Origin: JAMXLG01 sp963818925
GTDB lineage: Bacteria; Vulcanimicrobiota; Vulcanimicrobiia; Vulcanimicrobiales; Vulcanimicrobiaceae
Reading direction: 5' to 3'
Assembly: GCA_963818925.1 (NCBI GenBank)
Contig: CAWFTN010000001.1
Location: forward strand, 186,001-250,000
DNA length: 64,000 bases
Shown: positions 25,779-35,406 of the stretch, piece by piece
How the letters are laid out: every line of letters begins with the position of its first letter
Position numbering within the stretch: position 1 is the first letter of the stretch
The notes under the pieces: model-generated
The model's database searches: none
What the model was told of the DNA's origin: nothing
Seen by the model: the letters and a program-made list of their open reading frames with translations, nothing else
Translations under genes and position numbers: made by a program

Positions 25779-26147
25779 TCAATGCGGCACGGTGATTTGG
25801 TGCAAGCTTACTCTGTTGCCCTCGGCATCATTGAATGATGTGATTTTGCAGACCGGAGTTTCGTAGATGTCTTCTACTGTGACGCCTTTGTCGCGGAGTT
25901 GTTTGGCAGTGTCTTCGATGTTGTCGACTTCGAAGACGACGCCGACGCCACTGCCCGCAGGGCGCGCGATCCACTCGGTGGTCATCAGGCTGAACCAGCC
26001 GTTGCCGACTTGCGCCTCGTTGTATTTTTCGACGCCGTCTTCGGCGTATGGACCGCTGAATTTCAATCCGAGCGTTCGTTCGTACCACTCGCGTGCCGAT
26101 TGCACGTTGTCGGAAGGGTATGCGGTATATGCGATGTCTTTGATCAT
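25779..26147 (-). CDS. VOC-superfamily (glyoxalase/bleomycin-resistance-like) protein
   Basis: Single-module vicinal-oxygen-chelate protein of 122 residues. The beta-alpha-beta-beta-beta pattern is visible: MIKDIAYTAYPSDNVQSARE, then WYERTLGLKF, WFSLMTTEWIA, GVGVVFEVDNIEDTAKQLRDK and DAEGNRVSLHQ. Such proteins bind a metal and act in isomerisation, thiol conjugation or extradiol cleavage; this short form is usually uncharacterised. I chose the ATG at 26147, with GGGAG 8 bases upstream, over an in-frame GTG at 26156 that sits too close to the same ribosome site. Confidence 0.85.
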   Translation of the reverse strand: MIKDIAYTAYPSDNVQSAREWYERTLGLKFSGPYAEDGVEKYNEAQVGNGWFSLMTTEWIARPAGSGVGVVFEVDNIEDTAKQLRDKGVTVEDIYETPVCKITSFNDAEGNRVSLHQITVPH

Positions 26148-26215
26148 CTGGAGCACTCCCTATCTGCGTCTGGGGATACGAGCCTGCTTTTCTCCTTGTC
26201 CCTCAGCAACCATCC

Positions 26216-26345
26216 TTAGCGCTTTCGCTTCATTGTAAGCGGCGCTTCGCGTTCGGGCCACGACTCGTAAAAAAGGACCATTTTACGGAAGATCGACGGC
26301 TGATCTTTCACGAGTTGTTGCGCGATCATTCCGCCGAGCGAGAAT
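26216..26345 (-). pseudogene. Remnant of an alpha/beta-hydrolase gene (nucleophile-elbow fragment)
   Basis: The minus strand encodes SLGGMIAQQLVKDQPSIFRK followed by MVLFYESWPEREAPL and a stop at 26216. The GxSLGGMIAQ-like stretch and the following MVL are typical of the nucleophile elbow and next strand in alpha/beta hydrolases such as enol-lactonases or proline iminopeptidases. Two codons before the serine there is a TGA where family members have glycine, and no frame continues upstream. Only about 40 residues of a roughly 270-residue fold remain. In the rest of the gap up to 26642 I see no gene; the open frames there lack a plausible start or family-like sequence. Confidence 0.5.
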
Positions 26346-26642
26346 CACAGTACATCGCATATCTCCGAACTGCAAACCGTCTAAAAATTCCGCGCATAAA
26401 GAGTTCCGTAAAATGTTGCAAACATAGCCTTGGAGTCGTGATGTTGCTGTCGCTAATTGAACGCATCGTGGGAATTTAACGTAGTAGGCGCCTTGCGCGT
26501 CACCGCTATCCGAATAATGCGCAAATGGTTTCACGAGCGCTCGAAAATGAATCACACTGCCGAGTTGCTGTTCGTCGGTCGCAACCATATTCACGGGTGT
26601 CTCGTTCCACAAAGACCCAGGTTTAACGCGAAGAGGAAAGCT

Positions 26643-27164
26643 ATGACCACAATCGACCAAATCATGGCGAACAACGAACGCTACGCGAGCTCGTTTCACG
26701 GGCCGTTGCCGTTACCTCCGGCGAAACGCATTGCCGTCGTTGCGTGTATGGATGCGCGCTTCAGCGTCTACGGCGCGCTCGGACTAGAGGAAGGCGATGC
26801 GCACGTCATCCGCAACGCGGGCGGCCTCGTCGACGACATGACGATGCGATCGCTCGTGATTTCTCAGCGGTTGCTCGGTACGTGCACGATCGTTCTGATC
26901 CACCATTCCGATTGCGGAATGTTGACGTTCCAAGACGATACGTTGCGGCGAACGCTGATTGACGACGTAGGGTTTGCGCCCTCGTACGCGTTCGGCGCGT
27001 TCAAAGACCTCGAAGAGGATCTGTGGGCGGCTGCGGAGCGCATCCGCCACGATCCGTTCCTGTTGTCCCGTGACGACATCCATGCGTTCATCATCGACGT
27101 CGCGACCGGCAGGCTGCAGCACGTGGACGTCGGGTCTCATGAAAGAGAAGAAAGCCACGCATAA
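26643..27164 (+). CDS. Beta-class carbonic anhydrase, short form
   Basis: Zinc enzyme interconverting CO2 and bicarbonate, 173 residues. Zinc ligands and the catalytic dyad are visible as C35, D37 and R39 (VACMDARFSV) and H88 and C91 (IHHSDCGML); VIRNAGG at residues 55-61 is the other family motif. The length matches the compact beta-CA group seen in Mycobacterium and Bacillus. The ATG at 26643 follows AGAGGAAAGCT; the longer open frame upstream looks non-coding. Its stop codon lies within the terminator hairpin shared with the convergent dnaJ gene. Confidence 0.93.
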   Translation: MTTIDQIMANNERYASSFHGPLPLPPAKRIAVVACMDARFSVYGALGLEEGDAHVIRNAGGLVDDMTMRSLVISQRLLGTCTIVLIHHSDCGMLTFQDDTLRRTLIDDVGFAPSYAFGAFKDLEEDLWAAAERIRHDPFLLSRDDIHAFIIDVATGRLQHVDVGSHEREESHA

Positions 27165-27174
27165 GCGTGGCTTT
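27151..27174. terminator. Bidirectional intrinsic-type terminator between carbonic anhydrase and dnaJ
   Basis: AAAGCCACGC and GCGTGGCTTT pair perfectly over 10 bp around the loop ATAA. The A/T ends give a short U tract on either strand, so it can end transcription both ways. The carbonic anhydrase stop codon TAA spans the stem-loop junction, and the dnaJ stop codon lies 2 bases beyond the other arm. Confidence 0.85.
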
Positions 27175-27176
27175 CG

Positions 27177-28214
27177 TTACTTGGCTTTACCGTTTCGCAT
27201 TGAAGAGAGCTCTTTGAAAAGCTTCTTCTCTTTCTCGGTGAGCGCTTGCGGCAACTGTCCGATTAAACGGACGTATTCGTCGCCCGCGCCGCCGCCTTTC
27301 ACTTTAGGCATCCCTTTTCCGGAAAGACGCAGCAGCCGGTTGTTTTGCGTTCCTTCGGGAATCGTCATCGTGACTTGTCCGCTCATCGTCGGAACTTTGA
27401 CTTCGCCGCCGAGGACGAGGTCGTATAGATTCACCGGCAGATCGACGTAAAGATCGTCACCTTTGCGTTTATACGTCGTATCATCGAGCAGCTTGACGAT
27501 CAGATACAGATCGCCGCTCGGGCCGCCGTGCGTTCCCGCACCACCTTGGCCTGCAAGACGAATCCGCTGACCTTCGCCGATGCCCTTGGGAATCGTGACT
27601 TCGAATTTCTTCGTGAGCAACACGTGGCCGGTGCCGCCGCACTGCGGACAGAGCTGCGTCCCGACCGTTCCCGTTCCGCGGCAGCGCGGACAGAGATCTT
27701 CCACTTGCAGCGAGACGGCTTTCTTGCCGCCGTCATACACGTCGCGCAGCGAGAGTTCGATCGTCGTTTCGAGATCTTGTCCGCGTTGCGCGAAGCCGGC
27801 ACCTTGGGCGCCTTGACGGCGGCCGATGCCGGAGAAGAACATATCGAAGAAATCTGAGAATCCGGTCGGACCCGCCCCTGCACCGGCTCCGCCCGCGCCC
27901 GCACCGCTCGTTCCGAAATCGAAATGAAAATCGTCCGGATTGTAGCGCGTACGATACCGGCGTTGCTGCTCGGCCTGCTGCGCGGCGCGCTGCCAATCCG
28001 AACCGAGCACGTCGTATTTCTTGCGCTTCTCGGGATCCCCGAGAACCTCATAGGCCTCGGAGATCTCCTTGAACTTCTCCTCCGCGTGTTTCGGATTCTC
28101 CGGGTTCGCGTCGGGATGCCATTTCCGCGCGAGCTTACGATATGCGGATTTTATGTCTTTCTCGGCTGCGTTCTTTGGAACGCCGAGAATAGCGTAGTAG
28201 TCTTTGTAATTCAT
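27177..28214 (-). CDS. dnaJ: DnaJ-family co-chaperone with reduced zinc finger
   Basis: Hsp40 that delivers clients to DnaK and stimulates its ATPase. The 345-residue order is: J-domain (1-70) with HPD in RKWHPDANPENP, a Gly/Ala/Phe-rich linker (about 95-145), a zinc region, then the C-terminal substrate-binding domains (KFEVTIPKGIGEGQRIRLAG and VTMTIPEGTQNNRLLRL). Canonical DnaJ has four CxxCxGxG motifs binding two zincs. Here only two are present (CPRCRGTG and CPQCGGTG), so at most one zinc centre forms. It follows grpE with a 4-base overlap in a dnaK-grpE-dnaJ operon and ends at a strong terminator. A CbpA-like name is possible, but the operon position supports the main DnaJ. Confidence 0.93.
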   Translation of the reverse strand: MNYKDYYAILGVPKNAAEKDIKSAYRKLARKWHPDANPENPKHAEEKFKEISEAYEVLGDPEKRKKYDVLGSDWQRAAQQAEQQRRYRTRYNPDDFHFDFGTSGAGAGGAGAGAGPTGFSDFFDMFFSGIGRRQGAQGAGFAQRGQDLETTIELSLRDVYDGGKKAVSLQVEDLCPRCRGTGTVGTQLCPQCGGTGHVLLTKKFEVTIPKGIGEGQRIRLAGQGGAGTHGGPSGDLYLIVKLLDDTTYKRKGDDLYVDLPVNLYDLVLGGEVKVPTMSGQVTMTIPEGTQNNRLLRLSGKGMPKVKGGGAGDEYVRLIGQLPQALTEKEKKLFKELSSMRNGKAK

Positions 28215-28741
28215 CCAGGCGTCTTGGCGACGAGGACCTTCGCCGGGCGCAGCAACTCGTCACCCATCGTATAGCCCTTTTCCGCAACTTCGACCACCGT
28301 GTCGTCGTCGGCGCCGTTTTGCGGGGGCAGCGTGCCGATCGCTTCGGCGACGCGTGGGTCGAACGGTTTACCCTTGACGTCGATGGCTTTGACGCCTTCG
28401 CTGTTTAGGACGGATTCGAATCCCTTGAGCGTCTGTTCGATGCCGCCGCGCAACTTGTCGTCGCCGGACGCATTGAACTGCAGCGCGCGCTCGAGGTTGT
28501 CGATCACCGGGAGGAAGCGCAGGAGCACCGACTTGCGATGATCGTTGACGATCATGTGCACGCGTTTCTCCATCTGCTTCTTGTAGTTCTCGAAGTCAGC
28601 CATTGCGAGCAGATACTTGTTCCAATTGTCGTCCGCTTTCGCGTTCGCAGCATCAACCTGCGCACGTAAATCGTCCGTTTTCGGTTGCGTATCCTCGATC
28701 GTTGCCTCGCCGGCTTCAGTAATCAATTCGTTATCGTTCAT
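28211..28741 (-). CDS. grpE: GrpE nucleotide exchange factor
   Basis: Dimeric co-chaperone that releases ADP from DnaK. The 176-residue protein has the acidic N-terminus, a long helix (AKADDNWNKYLLAMADFENY) and the family region LLRFLPVIDNLERAL, with the C-terminal beta domain ending VAEKGYTMGDELLRPAKVLV. It overlaps dnaJ by 4 bases (ATGA) and is separated from dnaK by 125 bases that hold a dispersed-type inverted repeat. All features look normal. Confidence 0.95.
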   Translation of the reverse strand: MNDNELITEAGEATIEDTQPKTDDLRAQVDAANAKADDNWNKYLLAMADFENYKKQMEKRVHMIVNDHRKSVLLRFLPVIDNLERALQFNASGDDKLRGGIEQTLKGFESVLNSEGVKAIDVKGKPFDPRVAEAIGTLPPQNGADDDTVVEVAEKGYTMGDELLRPAKVLVAKTPG

Positions 28742-28764
28742 AAGTAAATCGCGAATGCCCCAGC

Positions 28765-28856
28765 GTCATCCTGAGCTTGTCGAAGGACCGTTACGAGACA
28801 TTCGCTCGTTGCGATCCACTCGACTTGCGCGGTGTCAGCGCTTCGCTCAGGATGAC
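28765..28856. repeat. Inverted-repeat element (GTCATCCTGAGC type) in the dnaK-grpE gap
   Basis: GTCATCCTGAGC at 28765-28776 and its exact reverse complement GCTCAGGATGAC at 28845-28856 flank 68 bases. The left arm continues TTGTCGAAGGA and the inner side of the right arm is CGCTTC, so the pairing extends imperfectly. Elements with this core are widespread between genes in many bacterial genomes. Here it lies inside an operon and could form a hairpin in the mRNA. Confidence 0.75.
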
Positions 28857-28866
28857 ATCTGCGGCG

Positions 28867-30726
<1,860 letters not shown>

Positions 30727-30808
30727 TAAAAAGTTACCTCTCTTCGAGATTGCACCGAAGACCTGGACCAGCTATTCCTACCCACCGGGGCTCTCGAGCC
30801 GGGGCATC

Positions 30809-30830
30809 CGCAGACCGAGGTAAGTCTGCG
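30809..30830 (-). promoter_or_regulatory. Hairpin in the dnaK upstream region
   Basis: CGCAGAC and GTCTGCG form a perfect 7-bp stem around an 8-base loop about 85-105 bases upstream of dnaK. The gap 30727-31027 otherwise shows no gene. If transcription starts further upstream, this lies in the leader and could affect expression. On the minus strand a TATGAT box is present near 30912-30917 but lacks a convincing -35 partner. Confidence 0.25.
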
Positions 30831-30986
30831 TCTACAACGATTCGGCGATGCTGCCGGGGGCTGGATGCGCCTTGCCGCTTACGGCCTTCCGCACGTTATG
30901 TACCCGCCCATCATACAACGGCCGGGGTTGCTTTGTTTCCCTCTGTGCTAAGTATGACACGTAACTGGCATAGCGGGTTGCACAAG

Positions 30987-31013
30987 AGAGGGGCGCATTT
31001 AGCCGCCCCCTCT
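30987..31013 (-). terminator. GC-rich hairpin downstream of htrA
   Basis: AGAGGGGCG and CGCCCCCTCT pair over 9 bp with one bulged base and an 8-base loop, starting 14 bases after the htrA stop codon. The following minus-strand sequence CTTGTG is only weakly T-rich, so efficiency is uncertain, but position and stem strength fit a terminator that separates htrA from dnaK. Confidence 0.55.
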
Positions 31014-31027
31014 GCGTTACCGGCGTC

Positions 31028-32236
31028 CTACGGCGTCGGCTGAGCGGCCGGCTGTCCGTAGTCGGCGGGGCGTTCCTCGAGCTTCACGGCGACGAACTTC
31101 TTGACGCCTTGCGACCACACGTTCATGCGAAGCGTGTCACCCGGCTTCTTCGAACCGATGTATTTGCTCAGGGCGGCCTGATCGTTGAACGACTTGCCGT
31201 CGACGGAGAGCACCACATCGCCCGGCTGCAGGCCGGCCTTGTCGGCCGGGGATGACGGCACGACCTGGTAGACGGCGACGCCGCCCTGACCGTTATATCC
31301 GATCTGATTCTTCAAACCTGACGTCAGCGGCACCAATGCGACACCGGCAAAGCCTGTGTTCGTTCCCTGGTGCACGCCCGGGTTCTTGAGCAGCGCCGGA
31401 ATCACGTTACGCACTTCGTTCGACGGAATCGCGAAGCCGATGCCTTGAGCGTTTTCGTTCGTCAACTGATTGACGCCGATAACTTGGCCCTCGATATCGA
31501 TCAACGGACCGCCGGAGTTTCCAGGGTTAATCGGCGCCGACGTTTGCAGAAGACCTTTGAAGTCGTACACGCCGCCGCCGCCGCCTTCGGATTGGACTTG
31601 CTCTTCGCGATCGTATCCGGAGATGATACCGAGCGTTACGCTTTGCTTCAGTTCGTAGGGTTCACCGATCGCAATCGCCCATTGGCCTTGCTCGAGTTTA
31701 TCGGAATCTGCAAGCGGCAGTGCCGGAGGCAGTTTGCCGTAGCCGTCCACCCTGAGGACGGCGAGATCCGAACCGAGATTCATGCCGATGACATGCGCCG
31801 GTTTGTGATCGCCGTTCGCAAAGATCACGGTCAGATTCGAAATGTGGCCACCGTTCGGCGGATTGACGACGTGCGCGTTCGTCACGATGTCGCCGTTGGA
31901 GTCATAGATAAATCCGGAACCCGAGGCCTGACCGCGATACGGCTGTACCACGCCCGGTCCTTGATTTCCGAAGAACGGGCTCAGCGGAACGAACTGTTGT
32001 CCGTTGATTTGTTCCGTGATCGCGACGACCGATGCTTTCGTACGTTTTACCGCGCTCACGATGCGGTCTTGGTCGCTGACGCCCGTGAGCGCAGCCGCAA
32101 CAACGGCCGGCGGGGTATGATCCGGGCCGGCGACATTTGCGAAGTGCGTGCTCGCGTAGAGCATCATCAAAAAGCTGCCGATGATTGCACCGACAAGGCC
32201 CACGATGACGGTGGGCATCACTCGATTTTTCACCAT
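31028..32236 (-). CDS. htrA: Membrane-anchored HtrA/DegP-type serine protease
   Basis: Envelope quality-control protease of 402 residues. One N-terminal membrane helix (about residues 8-27) anchors a trypsin-like domain with triad H122 (VTNAHVV), D157 (LGSDLAVLRVD) and S241 (INPGNSGGPL). A single C-terminal PDZ domain follows (VVPSSPADKAGLQPGDVVLS), making it DegS-like in architecture, though without evidence for a RseA-type pathway. A Gly-rich insert (SEGGGGGVYDF) lies in the regulatory loop region before the active serine. It is followed by a hairpin and sits upstream of the dnaK operon on the same strand; heat or envelope stress control would be expected. Confidence 0.95.
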   Translation of the reverse strand: MVKNRVMPTVIVGLVGAIIGSFLMMLYASTHFANVAGPDHTPPAVVAAALTGVSDQDRIVSAVKRTKASVVAITEQINGQQFVPLSPFFGNQGPGVVQPYRGQASGSGFIYDSNGDIVTNAHVVNPPNGGHISNLTVIFANGDHKPAHVIGMNLGSDLAVLRVDGYGKLPPALPLADSDKLEQGQWAIAIGEPYELKQSVTLGIISGYDREEQVQSEGGGGGVYDFKGLLQTSAPINPGNSGGPLIDIEGQVIGVNQLTNENAQGIGFAIPSNEVRNVIPALLKNPGVHQGTNTGFAGVALVPLTSGLKNQIGYNGQGGVAVYQVVPSSPADKAGLQPGDVVLSVDGKSFNDQAALSKYIGSKKPGDTLRMNVWSQGVKKFVAVKLEERPADYGQPAAQPTP

Positions 32237-32310
32237 TCTCCTACGTTGCGGGTCTGGGTTCTTATAGTACCCGCTACCGGTTTGAAGACGCTAGGGTTAC
32301 GGTGGGTTCC

Positions 32311-33024
32311 TTAAGGGACGGTTAGAGACGAAGATTCGTCGGCCACAATCAGGCCGTCCAGCAGCCGGATGATGCGCCGCGCCCGCCGCGCCACCGCTTC
32401 GTCATGAGTCACCATCAGGATGGTCCGGCCGCCCTCGTGCAGTTTGTCGAAGAGCGCCATGATATCCGCGCTCGTCTTTGTGTCGAGGTTTCCGGTCGGC
32501 TCGTCGGCTAGGAGCACGGCGGGATCGTTGACGAGGGCACGCCCGATGGCGACACGTTGCTGCTGCCCGCCGGAGAGTTCGTTGGGCTTGTGATGCGCCC
32601 GGTCGCGCAGGCCGACTTCGTCGAGCACGTGCATCGCGCGCCGTTGCCGCTCGCGGCCGTTAACGCCCGCATAAAACAGCGGCAGCGCCACGTTTTTCAG
32701 CGCATCGGTTCGCGCAAGCAAGTTGAAGCCTTGAAAAACGAACCCAAGTTTCTTCAAACGAATCTCGGCGAGCGCGTTGTCGTTGAGGTTCGAAACGTCC
32801 TCACCGTCGAGGACGTACGTTCCCGTCGTCGGGCGGTCGAGGCAGCCGATGATATTCATCAACGTCGACTTGCCCGATCCCGACGGTCCCATGATCGCGA
32901 CGTATTCGCCGCGTTGAACCGTGAGATCGATGCCATGCAGCACCGGAACTTCGAGCGTGCCGGTTTTATAGGTCTTCGTAATGCCGCGCAGCACGATCGC
33001 GGGATGCAGATTGCCGTTATTCAT
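32311..33024 (-). CDS. ABC transporter ATP-binding protein (MacB/LolD type)
   Basis: ATPase of 237 residues with Walker A GPSGSGKSTL, LSGGQQQRVAIGRAL signature and Walker B VLLADEPTGNLD, followed by the H-loop VTHDEAVARRA. The opening IVLRGITKTYKTGTLEVPVL and GEYVAIMGPSGSGKS match the MacB/LolD/FtsE class, whose partners are FtsX-type permeases. It is the last gene of a five-gene pump operon and overlaps the preceding permease by 8 bases. One ATPase probably serves both permease proteins as a homodimer. Confidence 0.94.
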   Translation of the reverse strand: MNNGNLHPAIVLRGITKTYKTGTLEVPVLHGIDLTVQRGEYVAIMGPSGSGKSTLMNIIGCLDRPTTGTYVLDGEDVSNLNDNALAEIRLKKLGFVFQGFNLLARTDALKNVALPLFYAGVNGRERQRRAMHVLDEVGLRDRAHHKPNELSGGQQQRVAIGRALVNDPAVLLADEPTGNLDTKTSADIMALFDKLHEGGRTILMVTHDEAVARRARRIIRLLDGLIVADESSSLTVP

Positions 33025-34216
33025 AGCGGAGCGCCTCGATCGGGTCTAATGCGGCCGCGCGCAGCGCTGGATACGTGCCAAATGCGAGCGTGACGATTGT
33101 CGCGAAAATGGCGGTAATCATGAACGCTTGCGCGTAGGGAAGCGCGGCGGTGTAGCCGGTTAACTTCACAATGTAGAACGAATTCACGAAGCCGCCCAAA
33201 GCAAGACCGATCGCCATACCGATAAAACATCCGATGCCGCTCAGCAACGCAGACTCAATGAAGAATTGTGCGAGAATCTGGCTGCGCCGCGCTCCGATCG
33301 CCTTACGCGTACCGATCTCCTTCGTCCGTTCCGTAATCGAAACGAGCATGATGTTCATCACGCCGATTCCGGCGACTACGAGCGATACGGCGCCGATGAG
33401 CCCAACGACAACCGTGATGACCATGAAGACTCCGTTGATGCCCTGCGTAAAGCTCGCCTTGTCGAACGACTGATATCGAACGTCCGGTCCGACGTGACGT
33501 AGAGCTCGAATACGCTCGATTACGGCCGTCTCCGTCTCCGGCAGCGTCGACGTGTCTTTCACGGTGAAGCGAGCGGCGAAGATGCGATCGCCGTGAACGT
33601 ACTCGCGTACGAACGTCGTATACGGTATCGATACGTCGCCGCCGAAGCTAACGTTCAATGCGCCTTGGCGCGGCTGCGCGCGAACGCCTACGATAACGTA
33701 ACGATGCGTTCCGGCGTACACGCTCGACCCTGTTGGATCGCCGCCGTTAGGAAATAGCCGGTTATAGGCCTTCCAACTGATTACCGTCACATCGACCGCG
33801 TTTGCGATGTCGTCGTCGCTGATGATGCGTCCGTAGGCGAGCGGCTGATTCGCAAAAGGCGGATTCGAATCGGCGGAGAGATTGAAGCGGCCAACGTTGT
33901 GTCCGTAACGAAGGAGTTCGTTCGCGATGCCGACCGGCGTCGCGGAATCGACGTTCGGCACGGTGTTTTTGACGGCGTCCAGGTCGCTGAGGTGAATTGC
34001 GGCCTTTTGAAAGTCGCCTTGAAACGAACCCGGATACACGATGAACGAGTTGTCGGCGAGTGCGCCTAGCGTTTCACTGATCGATCCCGCCATGCTGTGC
34101 CCGAGCACTTCGATGCTGATGACGGCTCCAACGCCGATGATCAACCCGATGATCGTCAGAAACGTCCGGACCGGGTTCGCGAGCAGCACCCGCATCGCTT
34201 CCTCGAAATACATCAT
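33017..34216 (-). CDS. MacB-type ABC permease (MacB periplasmic core and FtsX domain), second of two
   Basis: Integral membrane protein of 399 residues. It has one N-terminal helix (NPVRTFLTIIGLIIGVGAVI), a large periplasmic MacB core domain (about 45-260), then three C-terminal FtsX helices that include the GIGVMNIMLVSITERTKEIG motif and a KAIGARRSQIL coupling helix. MacB of E. coli fuses ATPase and permease; here the permease is separate and a second, different permease is encoded just upstream. It overlaps that permease by 4 bases and the ATPase by 8, so all are translated as a set. It probably forms a heterodimer with the partner. Confidence 0.92.
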   Translation of the reverse strand: MMYFEEAMRVLLANPVRTFLTIIGLIIGVGAVISIEVLGHSMAGSISETLGALADNSFIVYPGSFQGDFQKAAIHLSDLDAVKNTVPNVDSATPVGIANELLRYGHNVGRFNLSADSNPPFANQPLAYGRIISDDDIANAVDVTVISWKAYNRLFPNGGDPTGSSVYAGTHRYVIVGVRAQPRQGALNVSFGGDVSIPYTTFVREYVHGDRIFAARFTVKDTSTLPETETAVIERIRALRHVGPDVRYQSFDKASFTQGINGVFMVITVVVGLIGAVSLVVAGIGVMNIMLVSITERTKEIGTRKAIGARRSQILAQFFIESALLSGIGCFIGMAIGLALGGFVNSFYIVKLTGYTAALPYAQAFMITAIFATIVTLAFGTYPALRAAALDPIEALRYE

Positions 34217-35406
34217 GAACGAAGCGCCTCGATCGGATCGAGCGTTGCCGCGCGAAATGCGGGATAGATTCCGAAGACCATGCCGACTGCGATCGAAAAG
34301 CTCAGCGCGATCGACACGACAAGAACGTAGGGGATGACCAAAGCGCCCAGTTCTTTGCTTATGAACTCGGCTCCCACGATGGTGAAGAGAAGGCCGATTA
34401 CCATGCCCGTGCCGCCGCCGAGCGTCGCGAGGACGACCGACTCCATCAGAAACTGCAACAGAATGTCGGCGCGGCTCGCGCCGATCGATTTACGCAGACC
34501 GATTTCGCGCGTGCGCTCCGTAACGGTGACGAGCATAATGTTCATGATCCCGATCCCCGCGACGATGAGCGCAACGGTGCCGATCGCCGCGAGCCCGGTG
34601 CCCGCGATATTCAGGACGTTGTCGAATGTCTTGATCGCGCCGGCGCCGTCGATGATTTCGTATTGCGCTTGCGGCCCGTGTAACTGCTGCAGCGACGCCG
34701 TGATCTGCGCGCGCAGCGAATCGACGTCAACGCCGGGCATAGCGTAGATGGAAAGACTATCCGGCGGAAGGTTGACCGCGCGATAGAACGTCGAGTACGG
34801 AATCGCAATGAAGTCGGAGCCGCCGAGTGAATTGAGCAACGGCGATTTTATCGGCGCATAGACGCCGACGATCAGGTACCGGCCGCCGTTCATCGTGAAC
34901 ACGTGACCGACCGCGCCGCCGTTCGGAAAAAATTTGTCTGCGACGCTCTGTGAGACCACAACGATGCGGGCGGCAGACTCGACGTCTTGTGCATCGATCT
35001 TGCGGCCTTCGCTCATGAGCAGCGAGTCGTCTTGGAACACGCCGGTCGTGCCCACTGAATAGTAATCGCTCGTTGTACCGTATGTCACTTTCCACGTGCG
35101 CTGCCAGCTCGGCACCACTTCATGGACGCGGTCACCGAGGTCCGACGCGACGCGCGCAGCGTCGCTATACCGTATCGTTGCCCGGTCGGGATAGTCTTGC
35201 GACGTGTCTACCTGTACCACGATTGGAAACGTGCCGAATGAGTTGAAGGTGCCTTCGATGCCGCTCGTCGCCGCTTTGCTGAGGCCGAAAACCGCGATGA
35301 TCGATGAAGTGCCGATAATCATGCCGAGCATCGTCAGCGCAGACCGGGCCTTGTTGCGCCAGAGCGACGCAACCGCTTCACCGAGATACGCGACGATGCG
35401 GGTCAT
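34213..35406 (-). CDS. MacB-type ABC permease, first of two
   Basis: Paralogue of the following permease, 397 residues with the same plan: N-terminal helix (NKARSALTMLGMIIGTSSII), periplasmic MacB core, and three C-terminal FtsX helices including GIGIMNIMLVTVTERTREIG and RKSIGASRADILLQF. The two permeases differ through the periplasmic core, so they are not a recent duplication. It overlaps the adaptor gene by 4 bases upstream and the second permease by 4 bases downstream. It acts with the shared ATPase, the HlyD-type adaptor and the TolC-like channel. Confidence 0.92.
   Translation of the reverse strand: MTRIVAYLGEAVASLWRNKARSALTMLGMIIGTSSIIAVFGLSKAATSGIEGTFNSFGTFPIVVQVDTSQDYPDRATIRYSDAARVASDLGDRVHEVVPSWQRTWKVTYGTTSDYYSVGTTGVFQDDSLLMSEGRKIDAQDVESAARIVVVSQSVADKFFPNGGAVGHVFTMNGGRYLIVGVYAPIKSPLLNSLGGSDFIAIPYSTFYRAVNLPPDSLSIYAMPGVDVDSLRAQITASLQQLHGPQAQYEIIDGAGAIKTFDNVLNIAGTGLAAIGTVALIVAGIGIMNIMLVTVTERTREIGLRKSIGASRADILLQFLMESVVLATLGGGTGMVIGLLFTIVGAEFISKELGALVIPYVLVVSIALSFSIAVGMVFGIYPAFRAATLDPIEALRS

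Noticed and set aside
26283..26699. 138-codon minus-strand open frame before the carbonic anhydrase gene
   Set aside because: It overlaps the start of a well-supported gene and conflicts in frame with the hydrolase remnant; no ribosome site or family-like sequence.
30925..30951. CIRCE-like half site (GTGCTAA) upstream of dnaK
   Set aside because: The matching arm 9 bases away reads GGGTTGCTT instead of TTAGCACTC, so the palindrome is absent.
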